From the NCBI GenBank assembly GCA_911728455.2, contig OU452240.1, positions 3,906,001 through 3,970,000 of the forward strand: 64,000 bases of DNA, in the 5' to 3' direction. Of this stretch, positions 1 through 10,069 are shown piece by piece. The translations under genes and the position numbers were made by a program. Source of the DNA: Marthasterias glacialis (lineage: Eukaryota; Echinodermata; Asteroidea; Forcipulatida; Asteriidae). The notes beneath the pieces were generated by a model, which did not search any database, was not told the origin of the DNA, and saw only the letters and a program-made list of their open reading frames with translations. Within the stretch, counting starts at the first letter, position 1; each line of letters starts with the position of its first letter.

Positions 1-165
1 GCGAGGGTCGTGGGTAAGAATTCCACCCGAGATGCCTGTGGCTTTTTTTTTCTTCAAAGGACTCGGGTGGGGGGGGGGGGAAGACTGAGTATACATTGCT
101 TAACACACACCGGTGTAAATCCTGCTTAACACACACCGGTGTAAAGGCAAAAAACACAAATTACT
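1..165 (+). repeat. tRNA-derived SINE fragment (family S2), truncated at window edge
   Basis: GGTCGTGGGT...TCCACCCGAG resembles a Pol III B box region, followed by GAGTATACATTGCTTAACAC and ACACCGGTGTA. The same tail occurs at 55310-55370, and related heads lie near 28990 and 29600. ACACCGGTGTAAA is locally duplicated here. Confidence 0.55.
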
Positions 166-889
166 GTTACTGTTGCATGCAGTACAACATTGTTAGCCTC
201 ATGAGGCCCTATACTACACTAGTAACTATCCTAAATACCCTCAGTGTCATTGTGATTAGCGTAGTCATGGGCTAGATTAATGCATTTGTATCACCTGAAT
301 CCATGTTTGCCAGGAACGCTGTGTACTAAACAAAATGCTGATTTGTGTAAATCCTGCCTGGTCTGCTTGGGGTTTGGGGTCGGGATTGTTTAGGGAATTA
401 TGAAGGAACTAAGGTGGGATACCCATGGGTAAACAGCAATGCCAGATATGCAGGCTCCTTTGGATCATTCAGTCATTCGGTGCATTGAGAAAGGACCTAT
501 GGTACAATGCACAAAATGCATGTTTGTTTGTTGTTCTTTCTGCACAAAGTGTACCACGAACAAGTGCAGGTGATCTGGTTAAAGGGTAGGCCTGTACTAT
601 TGCTACATGTAATTCTCGACTGATTGAACACCAACCGATTAGCCTAGCCATTGTAGGGTAACAAGCGAGCCTCCAAGCATAACCACCTCGCTCATAAACC
701 TCCCATGATACTATCATGGTATCATGATATAGGAGCATTCACTCTAAGCGAGGCGGATTGCGTTATCATGATCGTGACCACCTGGGTTATGCGGTACAGT
801 GGCTATCATGATACAGGACTGCCTGCTTACAAGCGTTGGTGGTTAGTTGAATTGGGTGTACAAGTATACATTGTAAATTGTACAGTCTG
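166..889. other. Upstream DNA without recognisable gene
   Basis: I see no exon-like frame. Between about 703 and 815 there are several ATCATGAT-type short palindromes, possibly a decayed foldback element. Confidence 0.4.
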
Positions 890-1237
890 GAATTGTACCG
901 TTTGTTTTTGTATCAAAAGAAAATTGAGTTGTCAAATTGATATTCCAAATTGGGATAAAGGCAAATGCTAGGCATTGACTAGATATTCATCTGTCAGTCT
1001 GTGCTTATGGTACATGTTCATCAAAGACAGATAATTCTGTGGTAAAGTGTAATTGTCTGATTCTAGAATTGTACCGTTTGTTTTTGTATCAAAAGAAAAT
1101 TGAGTTGTCAAATTGATATTCCAAATTGGGATAAAGGCAAATGCTAGGCATTGACTAGATATTCATCTGTGCTAATGTTACATGTTCATCAAAGACAGAT
1201 AATTCTGTGGTAAAGTGTAATTGTCTGATTCTAGATT
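890..1237. repeat. Direct tandem duplication, 176-bp unit, two copies
   Basis: GAATTGTACCGTTTGTTTTT occurs at 890 and 1066, and both copies continue through GGCATTGACTAGATATTCAT and ATAATTCTGTGG to TCTAGA. The second copy has a small deletion after ATCTGT. High identity suggests a recent duplication. Confidence 0.85.
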
Positions 1238-1589
1238 TGTGTCAAAAAGCTGTGGTTTAATAACAGAGCAAGGTTTAAACTACATGTATGAGTTTCAAAA
1301 GTGTTTCCGGGGGAACAAATACTGCATTGTTAAATAACAGAAACCACTGATTTGAACCGCGCCCTTTTGACGCCCACTCATGAGTCTCCTCTGACCCCAA
1401 TAGCCACCCACAATTTACCCATTCACTGCACCTATTCGATTTCGCCCTTGGGCACTGGGTTCCTACTGACCTGGTTTCAGTCGTGGACTGGTCCATTTGA
1501 TGTAAAAGGGGTGTTTACTAAAATCAAACTTTGATCTTGACTTGAAAAAGATGGCTTCAACATGAGGAGATTTTATTTACAGTAAATAT

Positions 1590-1759
1590 TTAAAGGGGCT
1601 ATGTCGTCATGATTATATAGCAGTAGATGGAGAAACCAAGTCACTACACGCGCATGATTTGATGGCAAGCGCGTGTGTGTGCATTTGCTGGATGAAAGTT
1701 TATCTTTCCCGATGCACAGCCACGGGCTTGCTGCAATCATGATGACACAGCCCCTTTAA
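1590..1759. mobile_element. MITE family A, copy 1
   Basis: The ends are inverted: TTAAAGGGGCTATGTCGTCA on the left and ATGATGACACAGCCCCTTTAA (last 20 bases) on the right. There is no coding capacity. Related copies lie at 51551-51738 and 55967-56139 and share interior words such as GCAGTA, CACGCGC and GATGARAGTT. Confidence 0.8.
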
Positions 1760-2105
1760 GCAAGAATCTGAGAGCGTTATGCGACCATCCTTATTAAATA
1801 TTAAAAGCAATACCAATGAAACATTTCTGTACTATTGGTTTAGTTTTGGTTTTTATCCTGCAAAAATTGGTAATGGCCTCACTTTAAAAGGCTAGAAAAC
1901 GAAAGGGCTTGTACATGTAGCTTCTAACTAAAGACTCTGCTGGGGTAAAAAAAGGAGGGCAACAGGTCAGCTTGCAACTGCTTTTGGACTCTTTTCATCG
2001 CTTTTAAAAAGGAGCAAAAATTCCGATGCATACATAGTTTGCACTGAACTACATGTGTCTATTGACAATATGTACATGTATCCATAAGGTAGAACAGTAC
2101 AATGG

Positions 2106-2190
2106 CCCTTTTCGAAACCACAGCTTGGGCTCCGTCTGTGTCATGCCAGGTCATCAAACCGGCTTACAGAGCCTAAGCCAGAGCCAGAGG
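2106..2190. repeat. Fragment of foldback family F2
   Basis: CCCTTTTCGAAACCACAGC and later AGCCTAAGCCAGAGCC match the arms seen at 33333-33500 and 38866-39012. Only part of the element is present. Confidence 0.45.
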
Positions 2191-2207
2191 GGACGCCAAA
2201 GCCGAAT

Positions 2208-2292
2208 GCACATGCACATGCACATGTACATGTATGTATAAAGCAGGTTCAATTCACATTAAGTTTATCTTATGTACATGTACATGTACATC
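2208..2292. repeat. ACATGT/ACATGC simple repeat
   Basis: Alternating CACATGCACATG and TGTACATGTACATG runs. Such runs recur at about 8193, 8450, 19175, 58735 and 63450. Confidence 0.7.
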
Positions 2293-2614
2293 AATCTATA
2301 AGAGATTCCAACCTTGACACAAGCGTATGTGTCTCAGTAAACCAAAAAAGTATTAAATGTTTGTATTAATACTAAATAGTGGAAACAAGAATTAAATAGA
2401 GCATTTTATAGGGTTGTCGGACTGATGGTTTAAGGGCTGGGAGAATAGCATATTGTGCGTGAATGCTCCTCTTGGCTAGCTTTGTTTACAGTGAACTTAA
2501 TGTTCACAACAATGCTCTGACTAAAATGATGGCAAAAACTGAAAATGAAACTGAAGAGCAATTTCATGATTTGTATGTTTTTGCCCCCTATTCTGTTGTG
2601 TAAAGCACCAGGCG

Positions 2615-2790
2615 TGCCGGGCCTGGATTTTGATCTTTTTTTGCCTGAGTTTGAGAGGGCAAGGCCATTTTTTGTTTTGCAAAGGGCACTTCTACTGTAA
2701 AGTCTATGGGGAACTTTTGAAGGAGCACCGAGGCCAAGACCAGGGCCACAGAGGCCGTGGCCTCTGTGTAATTCCAGGCCAGGAGTCCTA
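2615..2790 (-). repeat. Dispersed repeat family D, reverse copy
   Basis: It contains GAGAGGGCAAGGCCATTTTT, TTTGCAAAGGGCACTTCT, GGGGAACTTTTGAAGGAGCA and GGCCGTGGCCTC. The same blocks in the same order occur at 50630-50765, and reversed at 52250-52415. It is unrelated to any gene I know and is probably a SINE or non-autonomous element. Confidence 0.6.
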
Positions 2791-3386
2791 ACTGGGTGTA
2801 GTGCTTCCCAAGTCCTTGGGGAGTTTAAAAAAAGCACTGTGTACTCGATGCTTTTCCAAATTCCAATTTCTTTTAAAACAAATTTAAAAATGTGATCATT
2901 GTTCATTTTTATCCTGATACGTCAAAGGGACTTTTTTTTCCAAATGACCTTCTTTCACGAAATGTTGTTTACACTTCCATGAGATGGCATGATGTAGTAC
3001 ACACGCTAATAATAACTCTGACAGACAATTCCCATTGACAAGTACCTTTAGAATTTACCACTTTCATCAACGGAATGTTTTATTAAAATAAAGAGGGAGG
3101 AATAAGTGCTACAAAATCATGTTGTTAAATCTTGTCATCAGTTATTAAGAAAGTGATTTCTAAAGGTTTAAAACAAATATTTCATGTTGAATCTTCCGCA
3201 CTTCCAATTCATTTTCATACACCCGCAGTGTCTACAGTTTGACAAAATATCACTCTCTCCAATTTATAACTCCCCCCGATAGTTACGTTGGCTAACCCAC
3301 GCCTGTCAGAGGTCAAATTTCTGGGATGGGCTGATGCATTACACAGGGTAGTAATAATAGCGGCAGTACTGTGTGTGTACACTGCC

Positions 3387-3393
3387 TATATAA
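3387..3393 (+). promoter_or_regulatory. TATA box candidate for tetraspanin gene 1
   Basis: TATATAA lies about 30 bp before the start of a GC-richer, ATG-free stretch that ends in a good splice donor (CAG/GTATGT at 3567/3568). This is the arrangement expected for a first untranslated exon. The link to gene 1 is inference; no transcript was available. Confidence 0.4.
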
Positions 3394-3416
3394 TTGATCA
3401 GACGGTAGCGTGTTGT

Positions 3417-3567
3417 GTTACTCTTTGGAAATAAAGCGTCAGAGGCAACTTCTCTCTCCCTACTAGGATTTGCCGAGGATCCTCTAACTTCAACTTGGTT
3501 GCGCTTTAACGTTCACTGCTTTTGTGAAATTTTCAGTCAAAAATTGTCACCTCTGTAAGAGTAACAG
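3417..3567 (+). other. Probable untranslated first exon of tetraspanin gene 1
   Basis: The start is placed about 25-30 bp below the TATA box; the end is fixed by the donor AACAG/GTATGTG. I see no ATG in the stretch, as expected for a leader exon. It would splice over a 6.4-kb intron to the acceptor TTTTGATGCAG at 9952. Gene 2 has a parallel arrangement, which supports the model. The exact start and the splice link are inferred. Confidence 0.4.
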
Positions 3568-3984
3568 GTATGTGTGCATTAAGTTTTTTTTTTTTTATTT
3601 GTATTTTTTTTTGTACACTGTATTATAACTTTGTTATTGAATGATATTGATGACAAAATTCAGAGTGTTTCTTGCACAGACGTGATACTTTGTTCTTCTA
3701 GGGGCAAGACTAGATTTTTTCAATTAATGAAAGGGTGCCTGTCTGAGAGAAGTGTGAAGATCTATTGGAACATTTCAATTGCCTCCCTTACCTCCCTGAA
3801 GTATGAGAGCATATACAAGGCCTCTTTGTAATGATTAAGAAACAAAATTGAATAATTTTATGTTTTACCTGATTTAAAAAAAAAAATTAATACAAGTTAC
3901 CAGTTCAGTAAGGAGTACAAAGCTACATGTAACACAGCAAAGTGTGTGGATGTTGTCTTCCAAAACTTGTTGTTTTGTTTAGGT

Positions 3985-4353
3985 TGTCGAATTGTTTCTG
4001 ATCAGTGGGTTTGAGTCCTGGTCTTGAAAATAATGTCCTTTTAAAGCATTTAAGACACTTAACCATTATTGCTTTGTCCTTCGGATGGGATGTAAAGCTG
4101 CAGGTCCAGTGTGCTGTGTAATGCACGTAAAAGAACCAGTGACACTTATCGCTAAGAGAAGGGGTTTGCCCCGGTGTTTCTGGCAGTGGCTGCTGAATGC
4201 ACCACAGCACCTTGTAAACCCTTATAAGGTGCTACATAAAATAAAAAAAATAAAAACTTCAAAAACCTGACTTAATAATAAGAAGAACCTTGACTACTAT
4301 TGATGGTAAATGTGTTCGCTGTGTTGCAAGTCTCTGGTATTGTTATTATTATT
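3985..4353 (+). repeat. tRNA-Leu-derived SINE (family S1), 5' truncated
   Basis: It keeps the B box region GTGGGTTTGAGTCCTGG, then AATGCACGTAAAAGAACC, CTAAGAGAAGGGGTTTGCCC and CACAGCACCTTGTAAACCC, and ends in TTGTTATTATTATT. The A box part is lost. Fuller copies lie at 59811 and 61316. Confidence 0.75.
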
Positions 4354-4714
4354 CGCAATGCCGTGTGTCCCCAATACACATGATGTGAAATATAATGATC
4401 TCAAGCAGTCGGCAATCAGCGGTTGGGCGATCAACTGAAACAGTTAAATGAAGGGCAGGAATTCCCATAATGCAGCCACAGAGTTTGGGATGACAGTAAC
4501 TGTCACCCTAGCTTCCACTGCGGCAGTGTCAAGAGACCTTGTCACCAGCAGGTGTTGCATTCACTAATGGTTGGTAATGAAAAATGAATCAGAACCAACC
4601 CTGATAAGTTAAAAATACCACCACTTAAAGGGGGGGGGGGTTAAAAAATGGATGACCACTGGCATAAGTCTGTTAGTTTCAGCATTGGGCTTGGTACCAT
4701 GGTAACCCCATAAT

Positions 4715-4891
4715 CAGATGCGTAGCCAGGATGTTTCACTTGGGGGCATTGATTTTCATAGCAGAGAGGGGTAGGCAGGTACAATTTTTAATTATTATTA
4801 AATTACATACTATGTACATTTTTTTTATGGGGAGCACCTGGGGGTGGGGGGCAATTTCCCCCAGGCCCCCCCTCCCTAGGCTACGCTGCTG
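4715..4891. mobile_element. hAT-like MITE with 8-bp target duplication
   Basis: Inverted ends CAGATGCGTAGCC and GGCTACGCTGCTG enclose 177 bp of non-coding sequence. Flanks CCCATAAT (left) and CCCGTAAT (right) match at seven of eight bases. An 8-bp target duplication and CAG...CTG ends are the hAT pattern. Confidence 0.65.
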
Positions 4892-7800
4892 CCCGTAATC
4901 AAACAAGTCGGCTGCAGTCTAGTGTTTTTCCCAACCACACATTTTTAAAGATTGATTAAACACGCTGATACATGTATGCTAGCTTTTGTAAAAACAGACT
5001 CTTTAAGGCTCATCAATTATAAATTACAAGAGAAAGAAATTATTTAGTCTGGTAAAACATTTTTGGTCCAGGAAGTCTCTGAGAGCTTCAAGCCCGGGCC
5101 TACTATCATGTATAAAATACAAATTTTCACAGGTTGGTTGTTATGGTGCATTTGTACAGAACGTCAGAATTCGAATTATTTTGACCTTATCTGAAAAGTC
5201 ATCGGTGTACATCATAAACATTTTACAGGGATGATCTATATTTATAAAGACTTAAATCTGAAATTTGATTTTTAATTTTTTTTTTAATACGCTTGGTGAA
5301 GAAAATCAGCTGTTATTTTCTTTAGATATTTAAAGAAATTGTGCTCTTCAAAATCTACTTCTCCAGCTCTAATGATAACACTGCTCCCAGAAGCTCCTAA
5401 AGGGTTAGAAATGCCATCATCTCAACATACCTCCTGAAGCTTGGATCCAAAAGTTTCGGACCTTTATTTTCACCAATGATTCTAAAACCCTGCTTTGACT
5501 TTTTTACATGAGTGAGGATTTATTTTTCTTGTGTAGGAATTTTGGGCACTCATTTTTTGCAGTAATTCAGTTCCACTTTTTTGAAGTAGTTGTTATTCAA
5601 TTTGCAGGTCGGATACCAAGCCCTACTGGTTAATATTACAACTTCTGCAACAGGTCATGTAGTCAACAACTCACCCCCTCAAATTCCAATCAGTTGTTCC
5701 TCCCTTACACATTTAATCAGTGGATTTTTGGACTCAACCAGTTCAATAGAAAGGGGAGATTTGGAGCGTGGGTGTGGCCGTAGAGCTAGGTTGTGTTTGA
5801 CTGCTCCGTCCAGTCACTGTTGAGCTTTTCTAAAAGGGGTTAGGGATGACTGATCATAATCAAGACAGCAATTTCATGTAAACAATCAGTTTGGGGATAG
5901 ACTCAGAAGATATTGATCTTTCGTTTTTCTCTGATCAAACGGCCTTCATTTCACCCTACATCTTGTCAAAAAATGGAAATTGAAAAATCTGTCATTTTGG
6001 ATTGTACCACAGGGCTCGAATTCGTGCGGGGCAGGGGGGGGGGTCAACATGATCGCAGGGGTTTTAGGCTTTGTGGCTCATAATGTTAATCGGACTAGAG
6101 TTCTATGAGAAAAAGCTGCTCAGTTTAACATACAAACTGTTTTTATTTGAACAAGCCCAAAGAGAAAATGTATCCACCATTGTCTTAAAAGCATACTTCC
6201 AAATATGTTTAGCAGACTATAAGTCAATATTTGAACATCATTTTTTGTAAAAATGAAATTGAGGGATGCACTGAATACATAGCTTTTGACAGGAAACACA
6301 ACGAGGGACCACTTTTCTACCATCATTTAAGCAGTTTTTCGAATGGTTGTAATTTTGTTATTCAAAGCACCAGAAAACCCCAACCATGTGTTTCAACATG
6401 CGAATGGACATGCAGGCTTATACTGAAAACGAAAAGTTGATTAGAATTATTATTTTTTTAATCCTCTGAAATTTCATTTAAAAAAATGGACAGAAAAGAC
6501 AGGGGTAACTTTTTTCCGTCCAATTTTGATGGAAATTTGAGGGTGATTTAAAAAAAAAGACAAATTATAAAATGAATCAACCCAAATTATTTTAAGCCTG
6601 CATCTCAATCATGTCAGTTTATATGTTGGCACACGTTTTGCGTGGTTCAGGTACTTAAAAAAAAGTTGCAACCATTGGGAAAACTGCTAGTGTGACAGAT
6701 GCATACTGGTTCCTTTATTGCGTTTCCTGTCTTATATACATGTTGCTTAGTTTACCAATTTATAATACATCTGCGTAGAGCCAAGAGCTCCTTTGATCCT
6801 GAGTTTATTAGCCACCCAATATTGTTTCAATCACTTGACTCATACAAGCTGTCATGAGTGGGCACAGCCTAGCCCCTGTGTTGGTAGTGGAGCAACAAAA
6901 CTATCTGCGGATTCACCATGTTTGTCAATAACTTTGGAGTTCTCTGTCCACAGAAATCAGTGTCGAACAAATAAGAGAGACTGTATGTTGTTGCGTCTGT
7001 GAACACTGATTGGTAATAACGTAGAAGTGGTCAGGCCTTGAACTTCGCTCTTGAAAGAGCTCGACAATTTTCTTCTGGTATTAAAAGGGGCATTTCTATG
7101 AGGAAAAATATGAACTCGTATTGGAACTTTGCAAAGGGCAACACGGTGAAAAGCACAGGGCACCACGAGAAATTGCTGTGGGTGCCGTGGGTTAATTCGA
7201 GGCCTGAGTGGTTATTACTGTTCAGCACCTGTGCTGGCAGAATGTACATTGGCACATGTACTTGTATGTCAATCAGTGTTTTAGCCAGCGAGCTGTGCAG
7301 CCGTGTTTTGCACGACCAGTTTTCTGAAATCACGGCCTATTTTTTCAAGCAGGGCCTTGTGGTTAAAATCAAGCCGTGCACTACTTTTGAATAAAATATG
7401 TGCTGTAATTACTTTAAATACCGCAAACATAGATCCTGGTCACTTTGATTGGTGGAAACACGTGTCTTGTGTCATGCTATATTTTGCCATGTACATGTAT
7501 TACATGATTTACTGCCCTGACATAGTGGCGTCCTACATCATTAATTTTTGGACGGTGTACCAAGACCAAGAGGACGATGAGAGGTCAAGACATGTATCTG
7601 CCATTACTCAAGCAGTTTTCTTTTTTTCGCTATTCACACCCACTTTCTAATTATGTTAAATTCCACGTGTGCAAATTCCCGTACAAAGATGCTGGGCCAG
7701 CGGTAATTTTCCATCTGAGCCAAAGCGCCCTGCTTTCACTGAAAGTCAGAGTTCTACGTGTATACTCGACAAATGTCATCACTACATCTTTTGCGAAATG

Positions 7801-8181
7801 TATACTGTACATGTTTCTTTTACAGAAATATATAGGTACGTAGCTTGCAGAAAGTTGTGTGCACATTTTACCTGTATGTAAAAATTATATCTGCTCGCTC
7901 AATGGCAGCCATGTGTGCCAATTTATGAATAGAGTAACGGCAGTGGGTAGTCTTCCGGAACATCGACCTACACATATATGTGTGGAAGTAATGAATTCTT
8001 TATTACCAAGTTGTGCAAGATAATGTGCAGTTAGTGCAAAATTTATGAATCTAGGGCTTGAATTTTTTTTTTTTTTTTTGGGGGGGGGGGGGGGGAAGGT
8101 CCACAAGACCGTAGGACTTGTACTTCACACAATTTGTACAGGACCAGAATTTTGTTCACAAGGACCAGAATCCAAATAAGA
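4892..8181. other. Gene 1 leader intron, no recognisable coding exon
   Basis: I find no defensible exon here. Near 7060-7210 there is a dispersed repeat (AACTTTGCAAAGGGCAACAC, ACAGGGCACCACG, GTGGGTGCCGTGGGTTAATT) that recurs at 49490-49575. Confidence 0.4.
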
Positions 8182-8660
8182 AACATTTTGTCGTACATGT
8201 ACATGTATGGGTAAATAAACTTTACTATTCAACAGAATTTAAAGATCTTAGACTAAAAGGTAAACATCATTTTTTTTTTTTTTAAGTATTAATTTAGTAG
8301 ATGTTAACTTTTTTTTATTTTCTTTTTTTGCATTGGGGATAATGAATATTAGTTGTGTTTAAAAAAAAAAAGTAAAAAAAAAATAAAGAAAAAAAAAATT
8401 AATAACTCAAATGAAAGTACGAAGAGAAAATTTACCTCATTTGTCGTACATGTACATGTATGGGTAAATAAACTTTACTATTGAACAGAATTTAAAGATC
8501 TTAGACTAAAAGGTAAACATCATTTTTTTTTTTTTTTTAGTATTATTTTAGTAGATGTTAACTTTTTTTTCTTTTCTTTTTTTGCATTGGGGATAATGAA
8601 TATTAGTTGTGTTTAAAAAAAAAAAATAAATAAAAAAAAAAAAATTAAAAAAAATTAATA
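8182..8660. repeat. Direct tandem duplication, about 263-bp unit, two copies
   Basis: TTTGTCGTACATGTACATGT, then AAAGATCTTAGACTAAAAGG and GCATTGGGGATAATGAATAT, occurs from about 8188 and again from about 8440. Copies differ mainly in the length of T and A runs. Confidence 0.8.
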
Positions 8661-8969
8661 ATTCAAATGAAAAACACAAGACTGCTGGACTTTTCTGGTG
8701 AAGAGTTTACTGGCCTGACATTAACAGGCATGCAACTTTTCAGCGGATCAGCTGATTTCCTCTTTTTTCTTCATTTTTAATGCCATTGAAAATTAAAAAA
8801 CACTGTATAAAATTATGTGTGTATGGCCATTTCCTCTTTTTTTTATTTCCAAGTTGCATTCCTGCACTAAAATTACTGGCCTTTGGCTTGCAGGTCTGTG
8901 GTAATTTCAAATCCTGGTATTGAATAAAACATACGCAAACACTATATTGAGCCGCTTGAGTTTGATGGA

Positions 8970-9275
8970 TAAGGCCATGCCCTAAACAACCCACTGGCAT
9001 GAGGCCAGGCATACCAATCTTATCAGAGTCCAAATATTTGGGTGTTGAGTTACCATAGAGTGGAGTATTTTGATGGATTTGGTACCCCCCAAACCACCCA
9101 CTCTTCGCTTGAGGTTAGGCATGTCGTGAGTTACCATAGAGTGGAGTATTTTGATGGATTTGGTACCCCCAAATCACCCACTCTTAGCATGAGGCCAGGC
9201 ATACCAATTTTATCAGAGTCCAAACATTTCGGTCTTGAGTTACCATGAGTATTTTGATGGATTAGGTACAGTACT
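8970..9275. repeat. Short tandem array T1, about three units
   Basis: Units contain GAGTTACCATAGAGTGGAGT, TTTTGATGGATTTGGTACCC and AGGCATACCAATYTTATCAG. One unit is internally shortened. The same array type reappears at 60960-61315, with a fragment near 58995-59050. Confidence 0.75.
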
Positions 9276-9952
9276 TTACCCCTACTCTATACCTCAACCA
9301 CCTACATGTACATGCACAGTGTATTGTACTTGAACATGTAGCTTTGCTGTACATATTCATACACTATAGCATGATTTGTTGTGTTCTGCCATCAAAGTCT
9401 GCCGCCAGTGGTGCTATTTTAATTGATTTTTAATCCCCAGGGCAAACATTGATTGATAGTGATATATTCATTATCTAATTTATTAACAAGCATCAACACT
9501 GCTTGGAACAACTTAAGTGTGAGGCGATTCACGATACAGACTGTGATGGGCCCTCTACAGTTTCCCCCCGAGAGGCCATTTTCCCAGTAAGCGGTCGACT
9601 TAAAAAAAAGGCAGACTCTCAACTCAGCAGTGCACAAAGCAGTTTCAGTCCTTGAACTGTCTGACATTGATGTGAAGTGGAAAACATTCATCAGCCTCAC
9701 AATAACTATAAGCAGACAAATACAACCTTGCTGTTTGGCGAACCACGATCGATGTGAAATATCCGGGGGGGGGGGGGGGGGGGGGGAGTGCATGAGGACC
9801 AAAAGCGTGTCGACCTTGTGCCAAAGTACACAGGGTGTGGCGCAGTTGGTTGCCTCGAAGTCCCTTTTAAAAATTGCCCGTGTGACAAGGCCCTCATGTA
9901 CAGAGAATGAGCCATCTGTGAAGTTTGATTTTCTCTTTTACTTTTGATGCAG

Positions 9953-10003
9953 GTTATTTTGTTTGACTGAGACTCGTGCAGAAGACGCTGAACAGAATTC
10001 AAC
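9953..10003 (+). other. 5' untranslated part of the first coding exon, gene 1
   Basis: This begins after the acceptor TTTTGATGCAG and runs 51 bp to the ATG at 10004, whose context is TTCAACATGG. The upstream frame contains a TGA, so coding does not extend into the intron. Confidence 0.65.
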
Positions 10004-10069
10004 ATGGGCGTGGAAGGATGCGGAAAATGTGTCAAATACCTTGTATTTCTCTTCAACCTTCTTTTCTTT
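10004..10069 (+). CDS. Gene 1 coding exon 1 (N terminus and first half of TM1)
   Basis: This encodes 22 residues with the family signature CVKYLVFLFNLLFF. The donor is TTT/GTAAGT at 10069/10070. Both cysteines before TM1 are here. Confidence 0.93.

Noticed and set aside
2430..2906. 158-codon minus-strand frame
   Set aside because: Much of it is dispersed repeat D; no domain and no splice context.
5608..5750. Possible alternative exon in the gene 1 leader intron (acceptor TCAATTTGCAG at 5607)
   Set aside because: There is an acceptor but no convincing donor and no conserved coding content.
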